From NCBI GenBank assembly GCA_013423325.1, contig BLJB01000231.1:1-64000 (forward strand): DNA of 64,000 nucleotides, read 5' to 3'. The notes below the pieces were generated by a model. The model saw only the letters and a list, made by a program, of their open reading frames with translations. It was not told where the DNA came from and searched no databases. The stretch's first letter is position 1, and each line of letters starts with the position of its first letter. Of this stretch, positions 12,126 to 23,288 are shown in pieces. The DNA is from Usnea hakonensis. Lineage: Eukaryota; Ascomycota; Lecanoromycetes; Lecanorales; Parmeliaceae. A program made the translations under genes and the position numbers.

Positions 12126-12827
12126 TCTGGGAATTACACCCGGAATTATATCGTCTAAAATCGAAATGATTGGTTCATATCATACCGTTTCTTTATTCTT
12201 CTTTTTCACTTGGACCAATGGAATTTCAACAGCAGAAAAACGAGGTATGCGGGAATCCCCCCACCCTCAAAATCAACTACCGGCATACTTATATCTTAAT
12301 CTGACTTTTGGATTCCACATGGCCCATACTTACCCTACTTTATCTCCGAAATGATGATTCTTACTTTATCTTACATGACTTATATGTCTTACACGCATCT
12401 GCACCGTACTCTAGATCACATCTCAAGCTTGGACCGTGATTCATCCTGACTCATTATTTTCCTTTTCCTTTCCTCTCTTTGGCCTTGGAGAAGACACTTC
12501 TGACCTTGATCCAATTGAGAGGAAGGATGCGGGGAGACTTTCCTTCAATCCCTCTTTTTCTCTTCTTCTTCTCTTCTTCACCAATCATCCTCTATACTTA
12601 TTAACGACTTCCTCTTCCAGGCTCAAGCAGTTTCACTCCACAGCAAGCCTGATAGTCTAAAGCCATTGCTATCTAGTGCCTTTCTTCCATCTCATTAGGA
12701 GATGAGAAAGCCTGAAGATCTACTATACCCATTCCTCCAGGCCTACACCGATCCATGAGTGGACACAGGCTCATCTAATAACACTGTAACCTGGTGATTC
12801 AATCCACCAGCCCGTCCTACCGCCATC

Positions 12828-14798
12828 ATGGTTTATATGAACCCAGGCGGACGTGATTTTGGAGCAGAGAATCTCGACGGCTATGGCATTTCCAACATCG
12901 TCTTCATCGTCATCTACTCCCTCTTCTTCTACTCGGCATGCTTCTTCACCTGGATCTCTCGCAAGCATCCCGTCCTAAGGATGCGCAATGTTCCCCTCAT
13001 GCTCTTGTCCCTGCTGACAATGCACGTCTTTACCTTTGCCGTCATGATCATTTACACAATGAACGGCGCTTTTCCGTGCCAAGTCGAATATTGGTGCATG
13101 TGTCTGTACTTGCCAATCGGCATCGGCTTGTACCAGGCCTACAATCAGCAATTGCTCCTCGTCAGTCGGGACCAAACCGCCCTGATAACCAAAGATGAGT
13201 TCTTCAACCCGATTTTCCCAAAAACAAAGGGATTCGGCGGCCCCAAGTACTGGGCCTTTCGCTTCAAGGTGTGGTGGCATAGTGTCAGCTCAAAGGGCAA
13301 ATTCGAAGGTTTCGTTTTGATAGGAATTGTCATTCAGGTAGGCCTTACTATTCTAGGTCTACTCAGCCTCTTACAGATGCCCAGTTCGTTGTATCTTTTA
13401 TCATTTACAACATTTCTCGCAAATTCAACCACTACGGAATAGTCGACCATCATACCACTCCAAGCTTATGTCGACGCGGATGGGAATGGTAGGATCAAGA
13501 TGCGTCGCTGTGGACACGCTAATCGTTCAAAGGGTTCCAACCATAGCGTGGCAATTTTCATGGAATTACATCTTCGGTCCGTACCTGCTCTGGAATATTC
13601 GCATGATCAAGGACATTTACCATTGGCGGCTACAAACCACGCTCGCCATTATAGCTGGGTATGGACCTCTATCGATGGAGGAGCGAAGCTGACTCCGACA
13701 GTCTCCCTGGAGCTCCTCTATGGCTGGCAGCATTATATAGCGACAAGTTTGCACCAGTCAACAAATACTGGTTCCCTTCAATGTGGTCAGTACACTGTTC
13801 ATCAAAAACCCTTCATCACTAAAACTAGCCCTAGGATCCTCCCCGGCCTCTACACCATTGAAATAGTCACCCTCGGCTTCCCCATCTACGCCATCTTCAA
13901 GAACAAAAAAGCCGCCCGCCAAGTCAGCAACGCCCTCGCCGACTTTGACCAAAAGCGCCTCCAACCCAATGACGACAGCACTCTCGGCAGTTCGGAAACC
14001 TCTCTGAAAACCAGAACTTCCACCAAGGGGTCCCGAAAAAGCGGCAAAATGTACCCCATGGACGCCCTCGACGCCAGCCTCCACGGCAACCACGACGGCC
14101 TCCAAGTCTACGCTTCGTGCATGGAGTTCAACGGCGAAAACATCATCTTCCTCGTCAAAGTGATTGACTTTACAAACCAATGCCAGCGCGCCTTCGACCC
14201 CACCGCCGCCTCCACCCCCGCCTTCCGACGCGCCCGCACCGCCATGTTCCGCCTCGGCCTGAGCATATTCGTCAGCCTCGTGCACACCGAGACAGCATCC
14301 TACCCCGTCAACATAGAATCCAACATCTACACCTCCCTCAACCTTATCTTCGGCCCCGCCACCGCCCTCGTCGCGTCCGCGAGCGCCCGCTCCCGCTCCC
14401 GCTCCCCCAGCATCGCCACCCCCGTGTCCAAAGTAACCCCCTGGGACGACCCGGCCCCCACATCCCCAGACATCCTCGACGACGCCGCCGCCGCCAACAC
14501 GGACTACTTCGACCCAGCCACCAGCGCCAACCCATCATCCTACCCCCTCCGCCCCCTCGGCAGCCGCAAAAGCATCAGCAACGAATCAAGCGAGCGTATC
14601 GTCGCAGACGCCGAAGACGAGTCCGGGTCGCGAACGCAACACGGGCCCGATCCGCTCGAGGGGGTGAATGTGCCGGGGGAGTTCGACGAGAGGGTGTTTG
14701 ACCGGGCGTTTCAGAGCGTGCGGTACATGGTGTGGACGGAGACGTGGCAGCGGTATATGCGGTGGAAGGGGCGGGATGGGAGCGTGGTGGGGGATTGA
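12828..14798 (+). CDS. seven-transmembrane RGS protein (G-protein signalling)
   Basis: Five exons: 12828-13337, 13385-13488, 13533-13658, 13702-13785 and 13829-14798, giving 597 aa. All four introns are 43-47 nt and keep frame. The N-terminal half has about seven membrane spans, including NIVFIVIYSLFFYSACFFTW, VPLMLLSLLTMHVFTFAVM and LPIGIGLYQAYNQQLLLVSRDQ. The C-terminal half is an RGS domain from MDALDASLHGNHDG, with VYASCMEFNGENIIFLVKV, then a long insertion rich in Ser/Pro/Arg (about 14380-14650), and the final helices FDERVFDRAFQSV and YMVWTETWQRYMRWKG. 7TM-RGS hybrids of ascomycetes (GprK / MoRgs7 class) speed GTP hydrolysis by G-alpha and may sense ligands. The insertion in the RGS domain is a lineage feature or a missed intron. 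Confidence 0.88.
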
Positions 14799-15123
14799 TT
14801 TGATCAAATCGATTCGAATATGAATATGAACACCCGTGCGGCTAGGCTAGTCCGGCTGGAATACGGTATATGTATATCACTAACTAAAAACATCATTTGT
14901 ATGCGTGTATTGCATTGCGTATATATATGTATATACAAAGCAAACAAATAAACAAACCAAACGTGCGGTACGCTAAGATATACTCCCTCTTCTCTCCTCT
15001 TCTCTTCAATAACATATGTACATACCCACACCAACCAACCAATCAATCAATACAACACACACTCATCCCTCCCATCCCCTCCCCTCCCCCCCCCCCCCCC
15101 CNNCCCCCCCCCCCCCCCCCCAC

Positions 15124-15156
<33 letters not shown>

Positions 15157-16367
15157 TACCCCACACTAATAACAATAACAATAACAATATCCCCCCCCTC
15201 CTACGCTCCCCCCCCTCCCCTCCTCCTGCGCTCCCCTCTCCCCTCCTGCGCTATCAACCCTTCTCTTCTTTCTTTTACACCCCACCCCACCGCCACCGCT
15301 ACGGCGACACTTTCCTTTTCTTTTGCGGAGGGATGGGGGTGGGGATGGGGAAGAAAGAGGGGTGGGGATGGGAGATGGGAGAGATGGGGGGTAGGGTGAG
15401 AGGGAAGGGGGGAGGGGAGATGGGATGGGATATTGAGATAAGAGAGCCAGGGGGGCGGGATGGGGAAGAAAGAAGGAGGGGAGGAGAGTGCACCTCTCCC
15501 CCCCCCCCGGCACTCCCGGGAGATGGAGATGGAAAGGATGCTGGAGACTATACTAACTAATAAGATGAGGATGAGATGAGATGAGATAAGTAAGTGCTAG
15601 ATTAGGAGGATGGAGAGAGGGGGAAGATTGAAAGATTGTGAAAGAGGAGAGGGAGAGAGTGAAAGGGGGAAGGAAGGAAGGGGAGAGCTTTTGGTTTGCT
15701 TTGGTTTGGTTTGGGGGGATGGGATATGGGATGGGATAGGATATTGAGACAGGCCGGGGGGGGGAGATGGGTTAGTAGGGTCGATTGTGGGGGATAGGAA
15801 TCGGTGGCTTGGGAGGTGGGCGGATTGGGAGATAGGGAGGGAGGTAGGGTGAGAGGGGTTAAGAATTGAGGGTTGAGAATTGAGAATTGGGTTTGGCGAG
15901 GGGACGAGGGGGGGCGGGTGAGAAGAGGGAGGATTGGAGCTCCATGATGCTTTGAATTGAGAATTGTATTTGGTAAGGGGACTCGTAGAGACGAGGTAGA
16001 AGAGGGCGATCTCAGGGCTGGGAAGGACTGGACCTCCATGTCGTGTGAGAAGTAGAGGTGAGGGTAGGGTAGGAACAATTAAACTGTAGTAGGTATGATA
16101 GATGCCCCAATTCACACACTTTTCTTCAGGATGGAAGGTATGTAGAATGTTGGATTCAATCCTCGCCCCTAGCGCCCTAGCAGTAGCATGCTTAGCTAGC
16201 TAGCTATCAGCGCATGCTATCTTGCTCAACGCATTCATTCGCAATTCAATTCTCGAAGTCGAACCCCCAATGCCAGAGATGATGTATTCCCGCTCTTGCA
16301 ACACAGGATGCGCTTGCGCATTATAGGCTAATTCCTGCGTTGTGTGGTTGAGGGGGGGATAAGCCGT
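14799..16367. other. intergenic, extreme strand-biased simple sequence
   Basis: No supported gene. A tract of TATATGTATATA-like sequence at 14870-14940 is followed by C-rich sequence with a long C run (listed separately) and then, from about 15325 to 15960, strongly G+A-rich plus-strand sequence. Minus-strand open frames of 115-172 codons (Pro/Ser/Leu-rich) are composition artefacts. Confidence 0.5.
15086..15156. repeat. poly-C tract with two unresolved bases
   Basis: A run of about 70 C, broken only by NN at 15102-15103 and a CACA at 15121-15124. The length is likely inaccurate, and the N bases mark an assembly problem. No coding meaning. Confidence 0.95.
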
Positions 16368-16850
16368 CTAGCAGCAGCAGTCGCAGCAGCCCTTGCAGCA
16401 TTCGAAGCAGACGATGGCGTCGACGCTGTGGGGTGGAGGGTGGAGAGTTAGCGAGGGATGTTTGAGCCGGGTGGATTTGAGATGAGGAGTGGGATGTGTG
16501 TGTGTGGTTGTGATTCGAGGGTAGATGATGGAGGGAACGAGGAGGGGACGAAGGGCGAGGAAAGCAACGAGGAGAGAGAGAGGTCCAACTCACCAATCAC
16601 CAATGGCACCACCACCACGCATCGACACCTGGGGTTCCGCTTGCATGCTCATCTTGCTAGAACTCTGCACAGACAGTTCGTATCAGCTAAACCACCCAAC
16701 TCCAATGCTCTCATACAGCAACATCGCTCTCAGTCAGGCACATACCGGCTGCTCAGAGATGACATCCTTGCGGGAGGCATCGCCCAGATGCGCGTCCATT
16801 GGCTTTGGAGTCTGGGGTTGGAGATCGATGGTGTTGAAGTTTTGCGACAT
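16368..16850 (-). CDS. small cysteine-tailed protein (CYSTM-like)
   Basis: Three exons, 16850-16746, 16664-16594 and 16425-16368, give 77 aa. The introns are 81 nt (GTATGT...GTGCAG) and 168 nt (GTGAGT...CCACAG). The N-terminus (MSQNFNTIDLQPQTPKP) is hydrophilic and Gln/Pro-rich. The middle has the family-like MSMRGGGAIGD, and the last 18 residues hold eight cysteines (VCFECCKGCCDCCC-stop). Such short proteins with a Gly-rich linker and a terminal Cys-rich hydrophobic module resemble CYSTM-type peptides, which sit at membranes and are linked to stress tolerance. Function here is inferred only from this layout. The complete, frame-consistent exon set in a gene this small makes it likely to be real. 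Confidence 0.72.
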
Positions 16851-18672
16851 GTTGTGGGATGGTTGTTGGATGTTTGGGGGGTTGATGATGGTTTGTTTGG
16901 AGGGGGTGGGTTTAAGGTCAGGGAAGGAAAGGAGATGGAGGGTTGATTGATGCGAGGTTTGAGAAGTTGGTTGATTGTTGTCTTATGAAGAAATAGAGCA
17001 GGTTGTGAGTGATGCAGAAGTCAATGAACGGAGTGACTGAGGAAAGGAAGTGGGTTGAAATAGAAGAGAGAAAGAGAGAAGAAGAAGCAAGGAATGAAAC
17101 TCTTCAATCTTGAAAAAGGGTAAAATTACAGTACGACATAGGTACACTACGCGTCTCAGAAAGCGGTTAAAACCGGTTTTTAAAGTTTTGAACCGTACCT
17201 AAAAATACCTAGCGGCCCAAAAATCAAGCTTTCAATGCCGGTGGCCCGAGAAGGAAGGAAGGGTGAGCGGAAAGCTTGGCATATTTATTTTGCTTGTTTT
17301 TGGTTTTTGGTACCTGCCAAGAGCCAAGAGGTGGAGGTGCGAGTGGGGGAGTGGGTATTGTTACAGTACGGAGTATGGGGTAAGGTATACAGTGAGGGAA
17401 TGCTTGGGTGGCAAGGTACATATATAAATGGGAGTCAGACTCCAAGTGCTACTGTATGTACTGCTATATTTGCAGCGTACCGAGTATTTCCCCTGCATGT
17501 ACGGAGTACGAAATAAAGATTGTCTATCTAATTCGATGCGCGCCACAGAACCCCGCCGTACTTGGTACTCGGTACCTGCTTACAGCTCATCAGCAGTTGG
17601 CTGACCCTACCCCAACCCATGCAGGGGGCATGTATGAAGTTCAAAAGGGAAAGCGGTGGCGCTTTCAGTCAACGCACAGACCTTTCAATGCAAGAAGACG
17701 GCGTCCGCAAGCCGAATGTGCAACCCTTTTCGTACAATGTACACAGAGGTAGAGAAGTATCAGTACGAAGTACTCCTACCGCTCTCAATCAGAGCATCGT
17801 TCTTTTACTTCCGTAACCCTCGTCCTGCAGGACGATATCTTGGAGCTTCCGTCACCAGACCACTGTTATCTGAAAGCAGCCTTTGAGCTCTTCGCTACCT
17901 CCTATTGCTTTGATGTTACTTTGAGCCTCCGCTTATCATAGTCTCTTCTTTCTGTTTTAGCCACACGAGATCGCTTCTTAGTCTGGCTTGTAGGCTGAGC
18001 CTCGATGCGGTGCCGGCGTCACTCAGTCGAAATTTGCCGTAGGCAGGATATTCGGTGCTGACCTCTCCTCAAGTGCAATATACATTCAGATCCTGCGACT
18101 GCGAGAGCCAATCCGGAGCTTGGCATAGCGATAGCATACCACCTTCTGATTCTACCAAGGAGTCATTGTCGCGTCAGGAGACGTCTTCTGGGGTCGAAAT
18201 GGCTGTAGAGAGGATAAGGATTCAGCAGCTCAGGATGTCAGGACGAGAGCTATGGCGAGTCAGGATCTGCGGTTTCCGACAAAGCTGCACATACTTTCCA
18301 ACTTCACAGAGTCTGCTTGTACTACTACTATGTCTTGCTTGATGGCCCTTGCAGCAGCTGCACAGGTGACATGTCTGCCTGTTCGTTCTGCCCCTTATGT
18401 TTTCCGGATCTGGCGCTGGAAAGGAGAAAGATTCGGGTAATTCTAAGAAGACATGCATGTCCATAGCTATGATGAGGTGATATCTGACTCTTCCTACTCC
18501 TTGCGAAATCTAATTGCAGGCCTGAGCATGAGGCTGAGAGTGCAAATGATTGGCTGACTGCTTGCTTATCTTGCTTGGCAGTGCGGGGTAATGTCAGCTC
18601 AGCTTCGCCCACATTTTCAATCTATTTCCTTACTCCTACTGTTGATACGAACAAAGTATACTGTTCAGGAAA
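16851..18672. other. intergenic between the Cys-tail gene and NLR1
   Basis: No supported gene. It contains the upstream region of the Cys-tail gene, a near-palindrome around AAAACCGGTTTT (about 17168-17182), two TACGGAGTA sites (17367-17375 and 17500-17508) and the promoter of NLR1. Open frames on both strands here lack domains and overlap one another. Confidence 0.4.
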
Positions 18673-21600
18673 ATGCGTCGCTTTAAGGATAAATTACAAG
18701 GCAAGAAAGCCAAGGCGCCTCAAGGCACAGCTGCTGGGAGTGAGGCTACGATTGGGGAATTAACAGAGCGGCTATCTGCCTCCAAGTAAGCTCCCGGGGG
18801 AGTGACCCTAAAGCACCTACCTTAGGGCCTCCTTCTGACTTTGAAACAGTCTTATAATTCCCGAAGACCCCGAAGATCCCGACGGCCTTGGCTTGAAAGT
18901 CTGGAGCGAACCTTCAGTCGACGACAGGTCGCATGTTGAGTATAGCCCGTACCTATCCTTTCAATCCACAGTTCTTCGTTAACCAATGTATCAAGCATTG
19001 TCTTCGTTCACGGCTTGACTGGCAAACGCACCAAAACATGGCTGGCTGATGGAGCTGCCCAACCCTGGCCTCAAGAGCTACTTGCCAAGGACATCCCGGA
19101 AGCGCGTATCCTTACGTATGGTTACGATGCCGACGTCGCCCATTTCATCAAGCCGGCTGGACAGAATACTGTTTTCGAGCATGCGACAAATCTCAATGGG
19201 GATTTGACGGATCTCCGCCGTCGGACTGAGTCATTGGACCGACCACTCATTTTTGTAGCCCACAGTCTTGGGGGCTTAGTGTGTGAACAGGTATGGTGAT
19301 TTGATTCATTCATGACCCTTGCACTTGCTCTCATCCTGCGTAGATCTAATACCCACCTAGGCAATTGTGCTTTCATACCACGATTTTGAAGCAGAACATT
19401 TTCTTTCAGTTTCGTTACTTGGCATTATCTTCCTTGGAACTCCACACGCTGGCTCTAGTTTGTCCAAATTCGCTCTAGCTTTAGGACACATCATCCAGTT
19501 CAGCGTGGTGAAAAGTCCCAATATGAGCAACCTTGATGTGCTGAAAAAGGATTCTGAAGTTTTAGCTGGCATACAGAAGACTTTCCAAACAGCGATTGAA
19601 AAACGTGCAAGATTGGAAAAGAGGCGTCTTGAGATTCACTGTTGCATCGAAGAGAATACAGTACAAGGATTAGGACGTGTGAGAGTTCTTGGTCCTTAAC
19701 GGCAGTCACATTTGCTGATGCCCTATCTAGCGTGTTGTCGAGCCTGATTCGGCGGCTTTTCCGGGCTACCACACGTCGAGTACCATTCCAGCGGACCATA
19801 TGAGTATGACCAAGTTTCAACACTCAAACCAAGTCGGGTATAAGCGGTTGTCTGATAGACTGAGAAGATGGATCGACGACATTCGAAGCGACACTGGTAT
19901 GGCGTGACGCTTACATTGCCGAAAAGGCAGCTTATCTGATAGCATATGACTAGGGTTCCTGAGCCGAAGTGTAGACTCTCAAAGAACGTCCATGTGTTGC
20001 AATCATAATGTGCTCTGACATACTGACAATTACCAGATTTTCACCAAGCGAACCCCATTAGCTTGATGCCATTTGCGCAGGACAAGGACTTTGTCGGTCG
20101 TGAGGATATCTTAACCAGTATTGACGAGGGCTTCTCACAACCGACAACCCTTCGAAGGATGGCATTAGCGGGTTTAGGCGGTATCGGGTATGATATACTT
20201 GGCCAAGGTGTTTACACCGCTGACAGATCGAAGTAAATCCCAGATCGCCATTGAATACGCATGGCGAGTACAAAGGAAACAGCCAGAGACAATGGTGTTC
20301 TGGGTACAAGCCAACAATGCTGCTCGCTTTGAACAAAGCTATCGAGATATTGCCACTACTGCCAAAATAACCGGTGCAGAAGACCCAAAAGCTAATATCC
20401 TTCACCTAGTAAATCAATGGCTTAGTAGCAGTAGAAGTGGTACTTGGCTTTTAATCCTTGACAACGCGGATGACACAGACCTGTTCTTCGGCACTCGTGC
20501 TGCTCCAGCGAATCAGGCTGATGGAGATATCGAATCACCATACCTGTCGCAGTTCTTACCTCAGACACGAACGGGGTCAATTCTCATAACATCTAGGGAT
20601 GAGGCAACGGCCATCCGTCTTACAGGAGGACCAAGGCAGGTGCTGCGGATCGATGTCTTGTCAGAAGATGATACCTTCGCACTACTTACCAATAAATTAC
20701 CACGCGAGGACCCTTCGCATGTATCTGCGAAGAAAGAATTGATCAATGAGCTTGAGCGCATACCGTTAGCAATCACTCAAGCTTCGGCATACATCACGAT
20801 CAATGCTCCAAGAATGACGGTTGTAAAGTATCTTCAACTCCTTCGACATGGCGAGCAGAATCAGATACAACTTCTCATCAACGACGAAACAGACCTACGA
20901 AGAGATCCTCAAGTCCCAAATTCGGTCATCAGAACATGGCAGATGACTTTCTCCCAAATCAGAATTCAGAGGCCAGAGGCAGCAGATCTCTTGTCGTGCA
21001 TGTGTATGCTGGATCGGCAAGGGATTCCCGAGTTCCTAGTACGCCAAGATGGCGATCAGTCTCTGGACTTCGAGAACGCTATTGGGATTCTACTTCGATT
21101 TTCACTGGTGGTAGAAGAAAAGGGAAAGAATGTGTTCGCAATCCATCGACTAGTGCAGCTTGCAACTCTAAAATGGATCGAAACATGTGGGGAATTGGAA
21201 AAGTTCCAGGGAGAAGCTCTGAGACTAGTCTACCAGCTGCATCCTAGTGGTACCTATGAAAATTGGAAGACCTGTGAAGCGCTGGAGCCACACGTGCAGA
21301 TCATCTTGGACTACACATATGGCTCGAGAGACTGCCAACTTCAACAATCGGATATTCTCATCTACAGGGCTAGATACGCAAGAGAGCGGGGAAATTTGAG
21401 GGAAAGTGAGAAATTAGCTCAAAAAGCCATAAACATCAAAACAACGTATCTAGAATCCGACGACCCGAGAGTTCTAGATAGCCTTGGTATTCTCGCCATG
21501 GCATTTTATAGCCTAGGACAATTAAATGAAGCTGAGCAATTGGCGACGCATGTATTAGAAGAAGAAAAAAGGGTGCTGGGACTCGAGCATGACTCTACGC

Positions 21601-23288
21601 TGTCCATGATGACCGGTCTTGCAGTGATATATGAAAGCCAGGGACGGTTGACGGAGGCTGAGCAGCTGAACTTGCGGACATTGGAAGTTAGTAAAAGGGT
21701 GCTCAGAGCCGAGGACCCAAGCACGCTTGTCACAATGGGTAATCTGGCAGAAGTATATAGAGGTCAAGGACGGTGGGCGGAGGCTGAGAAGTTGAACGTG
21801 CAGATATTAGAAGTACGGAGAAGAGTCTTAGGAGCCGAGCACCCAGCAACGATTATCACGATGAGTAATCTGGCAACAGTATATGGTGATCAAGAGCGTT
21901 GGACGGAGGCCGAGAAGTTGAACGTGCAGATATTAGAAGTACAGAGAAGAGTCTTAGGAGCCGAGCACCCAAGCACGCTTACCACGATGAATAATATGGC
22001 AACAGTATATAATCATCAAGAGCGTTGGACGGAGGCTGAGAAGTTAAACGTGCAGATATTGGAAGTACGGAGAAGAGTCCTAGGAGCCGAGCACCCAGCA
22101 ACGATTATCACGATGAGTAATCTGGCAACAGTATATGGTGGTCAAGAGCGTTGGACGGAGGCCGAGAAGTTGAACGTGCAGATATTAGAAGTAGAGAGAA
22201 GAGTCTTAGGAGCCGAGCACCCAAGCACGCTTATCACGATGGGTAATCTGGCAGTACTATATTTTCATCAAGAGCGTTGGACGGAGGCCGAGGAAGTGTT
22301 TGTGAAGATACTGGAAGTAAGGAGAAAAGTGCTAGGAGCCGAGCATCCAGACACTATGAGCGGCATGTATGGCCTGGCCTTATGTTGTCACGCTCAAAAT
22401 TGTCATAGCGAAGCAATCGAACTGATGGAAAAGGTTATTGAGCTAGAGAAGAGAGGCCTTGGGCCAGAGCATCCAGATACAGTCATTTCGATGGATCAGC
22501 TGGCTAAATGGTATTGTAAGCAGGATCGCTATAGTGAAGCAATCGAACTTATGGAGAGGGTCGTCGAGTTGAGGAAAAAGAACCTAGGGGCGGATCATCC
22601 GGTCACGATTTCTTCGATGGCATGGCTGGCTAAATGGTATTATAAGCAGGATCGCTATAGTGAAACAATCCAACTACTGGAAAGGGTTGTTGAGCTAGAG
22701 AAGAAGAGCCTTGGGCCAGAGCATCCAGATACCGTGAGCGGCATGCATGGCCTGGCCTTATGTTATCACTATCAAAATCGTCACAACGACGCAATCGAAC
22801 TCATGGAGAAGGTCGTCGAGCTAAGGAAAAAGAACCCAGGGGCGGATCATCCGGACGCGATTAATTCAATGCGTTGGCTAGCGGAATGGTATCATGAACA
22901 GGATCGTCGTGGTGAAGCAATCCAACTACTGGAAAGGGTTGTTGAGCTATCTGAAAAGAGCCTAGGGCCAGAGCATCCAGACACATTGACCAAGATGCAT
23001 AACCTGTCGTGTTGGTACTACTTTCAGAACCGCCATAGTGAAGCAATCGAACTCATGGAGAAGGTTGTCGAGCGGGAAAAAAAGAACCCGGAAGATCATC
23101 CGTCCAAGATTCCTTCAATATATCGGCTAGCAGATTGGTACTATGAACAGGATCGTCGTGGTGAAGCAATCCAACTACTGGAAAGGGTTGTTGAGCTATC
23201 TGAAAAGAACCTAGGGCCAGAGCATCCGACAACAATAGGTTCAAAGGGTGACCTAGCGGAATGGAAAGGCACTCAAAGTTCAACCTGA
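18673..23288 (+). CDS. NLR1: alpha/beta hydrolase-NB-ARC-TPR (STAND) protein
   Basis: Seven exons: 18673-18785, 18850-18927, 18972-19290, 19361-19678, 19731-19896, 20037-20187 and 20234-23288, giving 1399 aa. All phases agree. The N-terminal SERAC1-like hydrolase has FVHGLTGKRTKTW (about 77-89), nucleophile AHSLGG (Ser about 162), IIFLGTPHAGS and a His motif DHMSMTKF. The NB-ARC domain shows P-loop GLGGIGKSQ (about 377-385) spanning the last junction, kinase-2 WLLILDNADD, GSILITSRD, the GLPL-equivalent IPLAITQASAY and an MHD-like FAIHRLVQL. From about residue 750 to the end there are some 15 kinesin-light-chain-like TPRs of 42 residues. The last repeat is cut short (GSKGDLAEWKGTQ). The layout is that of fungal non-self-recognition NLRs: sensor repeats oligomerise the switch and activate the hydrolase. 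The activating ligand is unknown. Confidence 0.88.
21786..22289 (+). repeat. four tandem 126-bp TPR-coding units in NLR1
   Basis: Units begin at 21786, 21912, 22038 and 22164 with exact 126-bp spacing (42 codons). Units 1 and 3 differ at about 4 of 126 bases, while neighbouring units differ at about 11-12, so a two-unit (252-bp) block appears to have been duplicated or converted. Variation concentrates in the residues before QERW (GD, NH, GG, FH) and in VRRR/VQRR/VERR. Confidence 0.92.

Larger units (their letters stand above)
9592..12827. other. long intergenic region upstream of the RGS gene
   Basis: No supported gene. It holds purine-rich tracts (about 9760-9860), a CA microsatellite (listed separately), G/A-rich stretches near 10740-10800 and two copies of the TACGGAGTA motif. 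At about 12455-12600 there is a strongly pyrimidine-rich plus-strand tract (repeated TCTTC and TTCC), consistent with the promoter/5' leader of the gene starting at 12828. Confidence 0.45.

Noticed and set aside
15086..16115. Long Pro/Ser/Leu-rich open frames on the minus strand and around the poly-C tract
   Set aside because: Codon content follows the C/T or G/A strand bias exactly. Several frames are open at once, and no start context, splice signals or domains are present.
21786..22289. Regular repeats considered as a CRISPR-like array
   Set aside because: The unit is 126 bp of continuous coding sequence (42-codon TPR) in a eukaryotic gene, with no spacer structure.
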